A stretch of 64,000 nucleotides of DNA, taken from assembly GCA_016801845.1 (NCBI GenBank), contig CM028917.1, forward strand, positions 7,022,501-7,086,500. Direction: 5' to 3'. How positions within the stretch are numbered: position 1 is the stretch's first letter; the number at the start of each line of letters is the position of its first letter. A model generated the notes under the pieces. That model was given only the letters and a program-made list of their open reading frames with translations, made no database searches and was not told the origin of the DNA. This DNA is from Polydactylus sextarius. Lineage: Eukaryota > Chordata > Actinopteri > Polynemidae. The translations under genes and the position numbers were made by a program. Positions 36,107-47,300 of this stretch are shown piece by piece.

Positions 36107-37588
36107 GCTGCTTATATTTACTTTGACCTCACATTCTCACTCACTCTCTTTCTAAGAAACCCTCCTGCCTCCTTAGAATCCACTGGGGTTTCTGGCAGTG
36201 GGTTTTTCTTTTTTTCTAGCTCTTAAGCAACTCCTGCGCAGGCAGCTCCTCATTAATAGCAGCTACAGCATGTGCAGTTTGAACATGTTTACATTTAGCT
36301 CAAGCAAGACTCTGCTATGAGTTGCAACAGAGGTGATGAAAACCCCTCCAGCAGCAGAATAAACTGTCCTTCATCTGAATGAAAAATATGATAGAAAAAA
36401 AAGCAGACAGGTGAATTGTGTAAAACTGAAAGAAAAAAAGTTCCCTGTTCAGCTTGTTCAGCTCATTCAGCTTACTGTTTTCAAGCAAAAGTAGGTTATC
36501 AACATTGACTTAAATCAGAAAACACTAATGGTTTACCATTGTCCGTGAAGCAACAGGCAGAGGAAATGGGTGGGTTCTTGGGAAAGCGGAAAAAAAGCAA
36601 GGCTGAAAGAAAGACTTTGAGAGAGAGAGGGAGAGGAAGGGGGGAAGGACAGCACGTGAAGGCAGGGAGTGTGTTGTCTGAGAGCCATGTGCTTGGGCCA
36701 GGCGTGTGAGTGACTGAAGCTGTGTACGTCACTGTATGACTCACACTGGAGGAGGCTAGCGCTCTACACATCTCTTCGTTTACACACATAAAACACACAA
36801 GCGCACACATGTACATATACACACGAATCTATCCATGATAGTGATGTGCGCAAGTACGGCTAAAAATAGACAAGCACGCACAGGTACAATACACCATGCG
36901 ACACGTTTAACATTTGCACGCATGAAAAAAAAAAAAAACACTTAACCACACGACACCACAAACCAGGAAAGGAAAGGAAAAGCATTAACTTCTCCTTGAA
37001 GTGAATGATGAGGATATAATAACAGGATGTGTGCTGAGGTTGGTCCTGATTGGATGAAATATGGAACGACGCATCTTGGAGACAAGTCGCACAGGTTGTC
37101 AAGAGTCTGCTGAGCTGAAAGTGGTTTTGTTCTTCTAACAGGATTTCACTTAATCCAGATTCTTTTGCTCATGTGTCAAAACACTGACTCCAATTGATCA
37201 GAGCTGCAATATACAGTGACATGAGGCAGATTAATAGATAATGAGGGTCCAACCCAAATGGGCTTTCAAAACAGATGCTGCTTTAATTTCCTACAGATGC
37301 AGGAGAAAACAAATCAGATGTGTGACACGCACAATATCACATGTAAATTTAATAAAGAAGTAGGACATCATCTGTGTAAACAGTAGCAACATAAGCCTAA
37401 CTTTCACAAATGCATTACATGCTTGACAGTGAGCATTAATCAATACAAGAATTCAATAGCTTACAGCTAAGACAAGTGAAGCTTAGCATTAAAACAAACA
37501 ATAAAAGATATATACGGTTATAAATCACATGATTATTTTTTTTCTAAATAGTGATATCACTGTATGTGAGTTAAGTGTGTTTAGAAAT

Positions 37589-37636
37589 AGAAAAAGAATA
37601 GAAAATCCTTTATTTGTCCCAAGGGAGACATTTATC
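37589..37636 (+). mobile_element. Short retroelement-tail-like fragment
   Basis: GAAAATCCTTTATTTGTCCC followed by AAGGGAGACATTT resembles the 3' end of a common teleost retroelement repeat. It is short and stands alone, so this is tentative. Confidence 0.3.
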
Positions 37637-37973
37637 AAATATATGTATATTTCCTTACAACATTAGTAGTCACAAAGAAGAAGGTTAATGATCCCCATCA
37701 ACATCCTGCACTCGTTTCATATCTCATGTGGGCACAAAACAACTGTATGAGAGTTTAAACATAATTACTTAGATATCTGTGGCAAAGCGAGGAGTCGCAT
37801 TTAGTCTGCCATGCATATGAATGACAGGCATGTGCACATATGGCACAACCAATCTACACACTTCCAAGAATATCTGAGGTGCATTAGTGCAAACAGACAC
37901 AACTGTCACTCACGGTGAGTCAATGTTTGTATATACAGAGCGCCTGTGTTAATTTTTTTTGAGTGTGTCTACA

Positions 37974-37975
<2 letters not shown>

Positions 37976-38064
<89 letters not shown>

Positions 38065-38066
38065 GT
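37976..38066. repeat. (AT)n(GT)n microsatellite
   Basis: About 18 AT units run directly into about 23 GT units. It is one of the longest simple repeats in the window. Confidence 0.95.
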
Positions 38067-38847
38067 TATGTAGGTAGGCTCTTCTGAACCCTCCCACCAC
38101 TTCCTCTTCTGAAAATAGGGAACAAGGTTATGTTTATCAACAGTGTGCAGGGTCGTCACATGCATCAAGTTGTCTTTGTTACAGCTTTTACAGCCAGTGG
38201 CACATGGTAACATATATACATAACGGGGAAAACAAGGCAGTAATACATACGTACATACACTAGCTGTCCGCACATGTCTCTTCTCCTCTAGGCTGTAAAA
38301 ACAGTAAAATGCCTTTCTCCTCCATGGGGGAGAGTGGTTCAGGTGAGGCAGGGGGCAGCCTTCTGTCATCAGCAGGCATCAGTGGAAAAGTGTTGCCAAA
38401 CATTTACATAGGCTCCATACTCTCACGTGTCCCTCTAGTTTCTGTGGTTATGAAACAACCAAAACAAAAACAACATGGATGTTTTCAGCAGATAAGGACA
38501 ATTCTTCTGCTTTTACAAGTTGAACTTCATCCTGGTGCAAATAAAAATTGTTTTTACTGCTATATGCTACACTTCCTTCTTCCTTCTTCTTCCTTCCACA
38601 GAATATAATGTCCTAACACCTCGTGCGAGCAAATGAAGAACACCAAGGCTTCAGATCAAGACCAGGCAAAATGATGTCAATGGTTTCATGACCATATGAT
38701 AAACTTAGTATTATATTTAGGAGGAAAACAAAAGGCGCCACATGCCTTCAGGCTACACACTTGACTTTAAGAATTCAAGCAGCCACGAACTGAAACGTCA
38801 CCGACTTCCTCAAACACTCTTAGGTCAACAGAGGTGAAGGCCATCAA

Positions 38848-39210
38848 TTTTATTGACAACTAAACTCCTTGTCTCATCAGTCCTCATTAGGGACCAGCTA
38901 GACCCATTTCCTGAACAAATCCAGATAAGACCCATGAATGTCTCCTCTGGCCCCGCTCTAATGCTGGGTAAACAGCAACATGGATCTTGTAGCCGGGGCT
39001 TAGGGCAGCATTGATACGACGTGTACTTCCGTGGCGACATGCAGCGCACTCACTGCCGGACATCACATGTATGCATAATGTATGAGTAAGTATGAGATGA
39101 GGGGCAGTGTCCTGTTTCTCCTCCAAAACTGCTGACCTATGCATCTCCTCCAATACACACACACAGAAAAGCAAGTCCTCATCTAATGAATCCAAAGCCG
39201 TATCGCTCTG
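38848..39210 (-). other. Possible terminal exon of an unrecognised small minus-strand gene
   Basis: On the minus strand a frame stays open from an acceptor-like CTCACTCAG (exon start 39210) to a stop at 38887. An AATAAA (plus 38848-38853) follows only 34 nt later. The predicted peptide runs QSDTALDSLDEDLLFCVCVL and so on, about 108 residues, and matches no family I recognise. It joins in phase with the exon proposed at 39788-39891, giving a continuous acidic, Ser-rich stretch across the junction. Against it: no ATG is found in that frame in the upstream exon, another acceptor-like CTGCAG lies at 39226 and leads into a stop in this frame, and frames of about 100 codons occur by chance in this window. 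It may instead be a non-coding RNA, or nothing. Confidence 0.25.
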
Positions 39211-39486
39211 CTGAGTGAGCGTCTACTGCAGCCAAGTGCACTGTGCAAGTGGGTAGATGGGCAGCACTCAATAAAGGACACACTCTTTTTAGGTCTGTCC
39301 TGACAGGAATCCTCTACAGCTTAGTTCCTGTGATCAGGAAACCACCATGTTTTCTGCTTCAAACACATGGAGGTCATGATTCAGATCCAACCTAACATAC
39401 AGATTTTTAATGTTATGGAGACGTGGGGTTAACGACGACATGAGGGTTTCAAGTTATGTAACAATGTTATGTTGTTCACTATGAAC

Positions 39487-39518
39487 ACACGCACACACAC
39501 ACGCGCGCGCGCGCGCAC
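39487..39518. repeat. (CA)n(CG)n microsatellite
   Basis: An AC run passing into a run of about six CG dinucleotides, an unusual CpG-dense simple repeat. Confidence 0.9.
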
Positions 39519-39573
39519 CATTTCACTGCATCAAGAAGCCAAACGTTGAGCCTCTGTTCCTGCTGACGAGCCG

Positions 39574-39592
39574 CCACTGCCCCCCAGCGGCA
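39574..39592 (-). promoter_or_regulatory. CTCF-like motif, minus orientation
   Basis: GCCACTGCCCCCCAGCGGCA is the reverse complement of a CTCF-type core (CCGCTGGGGGGCAGTGG). It faces the forward motif at 3.83 kb. Sequence match only. Confidence 0.35.
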
Positions 39593-39787
39593 CCTCCACG
39601 TCTGTACACTTTACTGACAATAAACTGACCATGCAGCTCTCTGGCGCTATCTATTGGCGTCTTTTAAACGACTTTTAACATGGTTTGCTCGATCAACACG
39701 AAGTTAATTACTTCTGTGTGTTTGTGTGTGTGTAATTTACTAGTTAAATAACTTCGGTTAGTTAGCTGTGATATTTCACTGTCTTAC

Positions 39788-39990
39788 CTGTGAATTGTCT
39801 GTAATTTTCTCCTCGGTGTCTGGCGCCAGGACGTCTTGCTGGTCAGAACTACACCCTGTATGTGTCCAGCAACATCTATTCCACCGATAAACTAGAATAA
39901 AACAGGTTTTGTTTTAGTTTTAAAAATTTAAAATCCGCCAGACAACGTCAGCTCGCGCGGTAGCATTACCCTGATGACCCGGATGTACCA
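39788..39990 (-). other. Promoter-like region and possible first exon, minus strand
   Basis: On the minus strand a consensus donor, CACAG|GTAAGAC, ends an exon at 39788. An internal acceptor, TTTATTCTAG, would make the exon 39788-39891. Otherwise it could be a first exon starting in the CpG-containing stretch at 39.93-40.01 kb (CGCGCGAGCTGACG, CGGGTCATCAGGG, CCGCCTGAAGCG). Two of the three frames are open in 39788-39891, but neither has an ATG. It may be the start of the small transcript proposed at 38848-39210. Confidence 0.3.
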
Positions 39991-41970
39991 CGGACAGGTC
40001 GCTTCAGGCGGGAAAATAAAATAAAAGACTAAAAAAAGACTTCACTTATTTGTTTTTTAGTTTAAAATGACATTGGCGTGAACTATTTCCTCTTTTTACT
40101 CAAAATCCAACTAAAACTTTTTATTTCGTTTCCCTACAAAAATCAATAGCTTAAAAACCTTTAACCAAATGTATGAGACTGGTTATATTATATTCCCGAA
40201 TAAAGGTTTTTTTTTATTATTATTTTTACAGATATCTTAGAAGCTACTGTGTTAATTAATTAATTATGTTAATATTTTAATTATATTACCTTTTTATTCA
40301 GTAAAATTAATTCACTAATCAAGGTCACTTGAGCACTGAACATTTGCACAGGTAAGATTTGGTAAATGTATTTAATTTCGTTAGAGTGACAATGGTTGTT
40401 TCTTTTGGTCAGTAGCTTTGGAAATTTTGTTCAAATACTGTGATGATAAAAACTTGGTTTATATGTATTTATTTTTGGAGGAAAATTAAAATTCAGGAGC
40501 GTGTGTTAGTGAGAGAAATTCTTAAGAAAACCTTGAACACAATCCACGTGAATGAGTGAACATGGTGAACAGGAAATGGAAATCTTTCTTTATTAGAGAA
40601 CTGTCAGTACAGGATGGAAATTCATGTCACATGTTTTTATTTTACAATTTATTCCTTTTTGTTTTTACAACTGCCACATTATCTTCATTTTGAAAAAAAA
40701 AAAAAGATTGAACCATCCTGATTCAGTTTTTTATAAGTCAAGAAATACTAATATTCAAGTTTCAGTTAAAGAAAAGACGGGAGATATTGCACAGTGTGAG
40801 GAGAAGGAAGTTTTTGTGAAACTGTTTAGTGTTTATATGGAGGGTGCAGGCTGGGGAAGTCAATAAGACGCCTGTTTATTTCCTCTGTGGACTCTTCAGT
40901 GATAAAACTGTTGATTCCTTGTATAATTCGTACTCTTTGCAAATAAATCCTGGTGCTTCAGCTGTAAGAAAACATCTAAACTCCTCGTTGGGCTTTAAGT
41001 CAAAGCCACCGGCTACATACAGGCTTCACAAGTCTAAACCAAATTGTTAAATACAATCAAGTAAATTTAAAAAAAAAAAAAAAAGAAAAACATTAACTTT
41101 TAAACATTCTTAGTATTCATAAAATTTCAGCCACACTAATCAGACACATTGTAAAATTAAAGTATTTGAAAATGATGAGTTTAAGCATCTAGTGAGTCAT
41201 CACAACGTGTTAATCATATAAAGGTGCAAAGTGAACCACAGTGGAACCGAAGTGACAATAAATACAAAACATTACATAAGTTGAAACTGTAAAAGTCAAA
41301 CTTATTTAGTCGTAGCATTAACAATAAAATCACACTCAACACTTCTCCCTCATCTAGATACAGCAGCCGTTTACATCCCCATCCATCAAAGTCTCTGCTG
41401 CTGCCGCTGCCATGGTTACCCCCCCAGTGCAGGAATGCCATCTTTCCAGTCAGTGCTGCCAAACGCACACGATAAGTATCATAGCAGCACCAGATGAACC
41501 GGGGCTGAAACTCTCAGGGAACACGGTGATCAACTGCAAGAACGTTCCCCGCCCACTCCTCAGATGGCACTGGCACAGCAACACAGGGTCGACTCGTCTC
41601 AAGTGACTGACAACCTGCTGCTGCTGCTGAGAGAGGGATGAGGCGGCTGTAGAGTTCATTACCGTCCATGCCCTCTTCACACGGTATCTGACCCACATTC
41701 CCTTTTCTAACACACAGGTTATTAATGGAAACCAGCTGTGTAGGGAAAATGGCCGGTCACTTCTCAGTGTTCATGTATAAATGGATGAATGATGGTTGGC
41801 ACGTGTAGCTCTCTGGGCGGCAGAGAGGTCTGCGTGTGTCGTTATATCCAACGTGACAGCAGCAAAATCAGAAAAAATCTATTACTAACACAGATTCAGG
41901 AAAAAGTCAAGGAATGGGTTCATTTTTTTCCTTTTTTCTTTTTTGGTTTAATGGTTGGATTCAAACCCAG
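39991..41970. other. Intergenic region 3' of the RGL-type gene
   Basis: AT-rich, with several poly-A runs (for example 40685-40702 and 41070-41085), and no exon I can support. Small plus-strand open frames at 40.6-41.05 kb look like chance. Confidence 0.5.
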
Positions 41971-41976
41971 TTTATT
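41971..41976 (-). terminator. rgl3: Polyadenylation signal of the RGL-type gene
   Basis: AATAAA on the minus strand (TTTATT on plus), 163 nt after the stop codon of the exchange-factor gene. Confidence 0.6.
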
Positions 41977-42138
41977 CTAACAGGAAATCATGTCTGATCC
42001 AAGTGTTTCTGCTGCTTTTTTCTTCATAAAGTGCTTTTGCATTTTCTGTGTCAGTCTTTTAAAAAAAATAAAGTTTTCTTTCTGTGAACGTTCCACTAGC
42101 TCCTCCAGGTTTGGACTCCGTAGAGAGGAGCAGAGGTG

Positions 42139-44248
42139 CTACTTTGTGAATCGTCCAAGGCTCGCTGTCGCCCTCAGCGGTTTCTTCTGGCCTTTGGAGA
42201 ACTGCCGCAAGACAAAGTCAAAGTTTGCCGTTGTGGACATAGCGTAGAAGACGTTTGCCTTGTCTGGGATGAGCAGCTCTGAAAGTAGACAAATAACAAT
42301 GAGTTTTTTTGTTTTTTCCAAGGACAGATTATTATTTCTTATAGTATTTTCCATGTGTCCTGACCTCTGTCCTGAGAGATGACTTGTGTCAGGGTGAACT
42401 CCTGCCAGTTCATGTGCTCGAGGTGATGCTTTTCCAGGGCCCTCTGGATCACATGAGCAGTTTTGTCCTGACTGGTTAACTGTGAAAGACAAAGAATCAT
42501 CACTGCTTCACTAATTTAAATGTTGAAAGAAAGAGTAGCGAAAACAGTGGAAGAGGTATTTATATTCTTATATCAAAGTGTGACCCTACTCTTGTAGTTG
42601 GCTTGTTTGCAAGCACAACTTTGTGACTCCACAACTAGTTTAAACCCATTCCTGATCCAATACACAAGATACAGGAGTATCATGTGGAAACGTGAAGCCA
42701 CCGCAGCACATACACTGACTTTTTAATTACATACACTGACCTTTTGTTGTTTTATTTTGGATTTTTCCATCAAGGAGGATTCCAAGTATAGTATGGCTTA
42801 AATATTTGTGGAGGGGTCTTTAAATAAAAGCAGGAATATCACACTAAAACATAAGTATCGAAAGCTCAAAATGCAGACAATGAAACATATGCTGTTATAT
42901 ATGATATTATCATTACTGATCTATTTAAGCACAAATGGTAGGTGGCAGTAATTTCATAGAGCTAAATTAAATCTTTTTCACAACAAACTACAATTATCAA
43001 TTTGTGGTTATACGTCTGTTCCAGCGAGTCGAGTTTCTAGTAATTTTAGTTTTATTTCCAGAGTTATGACCAAAACACATGTTGGATGCATTTATAATGA
43101 CTATGACCTTTGACAAATGCCAAATTTAAAAGCAAATTTAGTGAAATTTAGTTCTGAAATCAACTCTTGAGGACAGACTCACCAGGATGCTTTTGTACAT
43201 GTTGCCGTTGCTCTGGCTCAGGTCCACGCTCACCCTCACTATGCAGGAGTCGGCGACCTGGCGGTTATACACGGGCAGCAAGGTCATGGACACGGAGCGT
43301 TTGTGGTGAGAGGTCGCAGCGGGCTTCGGCCGAGCGCCGCTGCAAGACAAGGCCTGGGAGCAGAGATTGGGGGAGGAGCCGGACGGATCGGTGGAGTCCG
43401 GGGAGCTGGTGGTGGAAGAGCAGGGGGAGGACGAGGAAGAACAGGAGGAGGATGAGGAGGAAGAAAAGGTCTCGGACACATTGTTGCATGAGCTGTGAAA
43501 GGACTACAGAGAGGACAGAGGGAGAGGGAAACAGAGACAAGAGGAAAGATATCGATTAACACCACTGGAAATACAGTCAGAGCATTTGTTGAAATTGATT
43601 GTTCTGCAGGCAACAACTGAGCAATTGAGCTGCTGTGCAGCAGTGAGAACTGAGTATCACTAAACAAACCCGACTCAACTCAGCTAAGGACCTGCTCCGC
43701 TGAAATTCCACTTGTTGAGAGTTCACGCTAGTTTCAATGACCCTTTAAAAGAGAATCTTTTGTGAAGAGAGCTTATGTAAGTTTCCCAGTTTGTAAGAGC
43801 TCTTCAGTGTATTTTACTTCACATTAGAAATGCGTCAGGGTTTGTTTGACTACTTAAAACAGAGCGATTGTTTGTTAAGTGTAAATAGTGGATGTTGTGT
43901 TGAACACAGAGACTGGTTAGATGACGGTACGGCATGACAAAGCTCTCGACAAAGGCGCTGCTGTTTGAACCATAATAGACAAAGGACTGGAGAGAAAACA
44001 AAGTTATGGGACTGAGAGGCAGATACCCAAACACACACACACACACACAAACAAGTGTTTACCTGCAGTCTAATGGAACAGGCTGAGTTCGGAGAAGAGA
44101 GATCCTCCATCTCAGAACCACTGGACCCAGAAGACGAGACGCTGATCTGGTCTGCAGGCACTTTCTTAGATCCATCGCTCACTGTCAGGAGACTGAGGAC
44201 AGAGATTTAACACAGGTTGGTATCAAAGATGCAACACAGAACTCATTC

Positions 44249-44316
<68 letters not shown>

Positions 44317-47300
44317 CAAAGGAAGGCTCTCCTTTGCTGCTTACAAAAACAAAACAAAAAGCAAACCGTGTTCGCACCAACCATGACATCATTGTTGACA
44401 TCTTGTGCGCAGGTCTGTGTGCATAGTAAAATGTTGCTGCGCCGCGTGCGTTTGAATATTCAAATGAGATCATTAGCATGACACTCACCTGGAGAGTTTC
44501 TTTGAGAGTGTGCGGTGGCTCCAGAGAGGAGGTGAACACAGATCCACCGGAGGCTCCAGCTGCCTCGACAGTTCGTAGCTGTAACATGACACACACAAAC
44601 ATTGGTAACGTAAATTTTATGATTTTCGATTTATGTATCACTAATGTGCTTTTTTACTTTAACGCAACAGAAATTTCCACGATGGAACCAAAAACCAAAA
44701 AAAACAAAAATTGTTCCATATAAAATAGCTGTTTTAGGTAGGTGAGTTAAACTAGCTTAAAGGATGCAGAGACATGATTGGCTGGTGACAGAGGTTAATG
44801 AGGAAATACTGTGGTGGCTAAAAATATTTACATAATGACATTTAACAGTGCATCTTTATTATCTGGTATTTAAATATGCAGCATGAACTCAATCAGTCCC
44901 TGAATGTCATCAATGTTTGGATTATAAATGTCAAATCAGATATTTCTTTATGACAACTTTCCTACTGTGACTGATAACAACAGCTTATTAACTGCATGCC
45001 ATATATTAGTAGGACAGGACGTTTTCATTATGTAACTACTGCATGTTTTTTTTTTTTTTTTTTTTTTTATTGAGCTTTCCTCCACCCATGGAAAAGAAAC
45101 TGTTTTTCCATCTCACCTCTCCTGGTCAGTGAGCAGCTTGTATCCCTGCAGCCAGGCAGCAATTCGGGGGTGATGGGGCAGACTGTACTCTGAACAGGAC
45201 GCCTGCAGCAGACGGATCTGTGACAGAACCTCAAACTCCTGTAGGGAGAGAAGGAGAAAGAGAGACAGAGAGAGAGAGACAGAGAAAGAGAGAGAGAGAC
45301 ACGTCTGTGAATAAACACAGGGAGTGACGGCGAGGCGTCCTGATTTTTCCTGTCGTCTGTGTGGTTATGTAATCTGTTTAAAGTAACAAGGTAGTAGTTT
45401 GAACAGTTACACAGATGTCGTGAAGTTTTCCTCGAAAAAAATATGTAAATGACACAACCAAAGACCTCCATCTTTCAGCACATCTTGTACTAAAAGAAAT
45501 GTGTCAAAGAAAAGTAAGTCTGACCTGCTCTGTTTACTCTGACAGTGCAAATACTCTGTATACACTAAACCACACATGTAGCGCTGACAGATTATTACAC
45601 CTTTGTGTTTTTACTAGTGTGAAAGAAAGAATAAAAAAGGGGATATACATAAAAGATGACCTAAAGAGGAACTACTTACCCTCCTCCGCTTCTCAAGGTT
45701 TATGAGTCCTCCCTGTTGACAGAGAAGATTGTATTGAATTTATTTTATTACATTTATCAATGATAACATGGAACAAAAACAACACTTTATTCAAATATAT
45801 AATTCAACGACTGATAATACCGTATAAAAAGCAAAACTACATATTTAAGAAAACTGAATTAAGTTCTGATTCATCTTTTGACATTTTTTATTTCATTAAA
45901 TTAAAAAAATATTTTTGCCAAAAATTTCTAATTTTAGTGAAACCACCTTTTAACATTACCATACTGCAATATCAAGCTAGAACTGTATTTACTTGTGGGT
46001 ATTTGTATTTTCTAATCAGTAAATGAACTAGAACTACCAACTTACAGTGTATGTCTGTAAAAAATATGTTTTGTCACAATGACATTTGTCATTTGGCCAC
46101 TGAAATTGAATCGGTTCACCCTCAAGTCCTAGTGAACAACGGAGCTAAATGTGAAAGAATTACCCCTTAAAGGTTCCTCAGGGATCAGGTTCATAAGAAC
46201 GGGTGCTGTCAATCTAAAGTTAGCTACAGTTAGCAGTTAGTATTTGGGTTTTTATACCTCCACAGTGTCTGGCAGTGCAGTGTCCAGCATGGTGAGGACA
46301 GTCAGGTAGGTACCCAGGTAAGGAACCACTCCACTGGAGGTGCTCTGCAAAGAAACAGAGACACGTGAGACATGTGAGCACACTGTCCATCAGACTTAGC
46401 TTTCCATTGTCACTGTATCATTTGTGTCTTTTAAATCCAGTCATCGACATGAACTCAGCTTTTTTTAACTCTATTGAACGGGTAGAGATTGAAAACCATG
46501 GACACAGGGCATGTCCCAGTTAGCAGCACTGTGGCTTCATGTTTCAGCCTAAGGAGAATGTGCATATGACTCATACAGGACACCAGTCTAGTCTATTATT
46601 ACTATCCTATAATCCTGGCAATCTGAGGCCATTTGAAACTTCGTTCAGCACCGAGCAAATGCTAAAGATAGGTTTGGGTCTCTGCCATGCCAGAGATACC
46701 CCGCCCACAGTGAAGGAAATTTGGCTCTTGCGGCTTTTAAAGTTGTAGAAAATGAGAGGGATTTAACATGTGTTTTGTTGAAAAGCTAAAAATAAAAACC
46801 CTGCGTCAGGTGTAAGCATTATAATCACAACATGTTTGTAAGTTTCCTGCTCTGTGCTTTCAGTTGACCTAGTGATATATCATGTCATGTCTTCAAAACA
46901 TCTCAGCTCTTTTCTTATCCAGGTATAGTTTACCATCTGCCGGGGGATCCGACACCGCTTGGATATCTTTGGAGAAATGTTATCCACACTCGTTTGGCCT
47001 CCATCCTGTCAAAAAGCATCACACAGAGCTATATTCAGTCAAAGGTTATGGGCACATACAGCACATTGTCAAAAACAAGTCACTAATAAAGAAAAAAAAA
47101 TCTAAAACCTGCAATTGCAATCTGCAATAAATCTGCAAACATGTGTACTGGTGTTTATAGACAATCCATTATAGATATAAACATGTACAAGGTGCCTTTC
47201 ATGAAGCATGTCAGCAATCTATAAAATGGCTTATGGAGCAAATTCTCCCAAACAAAAATAGGTTTCCTAACACATTAACCTAGACATCCTGTTTAATCTT

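Larger units (their letters stand above)
18871..38830. other. Gene-poor intergenic region
   Basis: About 20 kb in which I see no exon that joins into a gene on either strand. The open frames are short, unlike any family I recognise, and often run through microsatellites. Contents listed separately: (GA)n, C-rich, (GT)(AT), (TCC)n, (CA)n and (AT)(GT) tracts, a SINE inside a hAT-like element, a dispersed repeat copy, and two TTACGTAA palindromes. Moderately GC-rich, non-repetitive stretches (19.8-20.1, 27.4-28.2, 30.77-30.96 kb) could be regulatory. Confidence 0.6.

Noticed and set aside
37920..38369. Minus-strand open frame of 149 codons
   Set aside because: About 40 codons are His-Thr and Ile-Tyr repeats from the (AT)n(GT)n microsatellite.
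18871..38830. A hidden multi-exon gene in the 20 kb gene desert
   Set aside because: I looked for exons bounded by good splice sites on both strands and found none that join into a protein; isolated donor-like sites (for example GACAG|GTGAGA near 30756, minus) have no partner.
43167..43667. Other-strand and other-frame open frames over rgl3 exon 15
   Set aside because: Shadows of a Ser-rich coding exon whose correct frame joins both neighbours in phase.
44063..44192. A frameshifting acceptor (CTGACAG|TGAG) at rgl3 exon 14
   Set aside because: Using the CAG at about 44181 gives a stop, but the better acceptor GTCCTCAG at 44193 keeps the frame and adds SLLTVSDG, as expected for the family.
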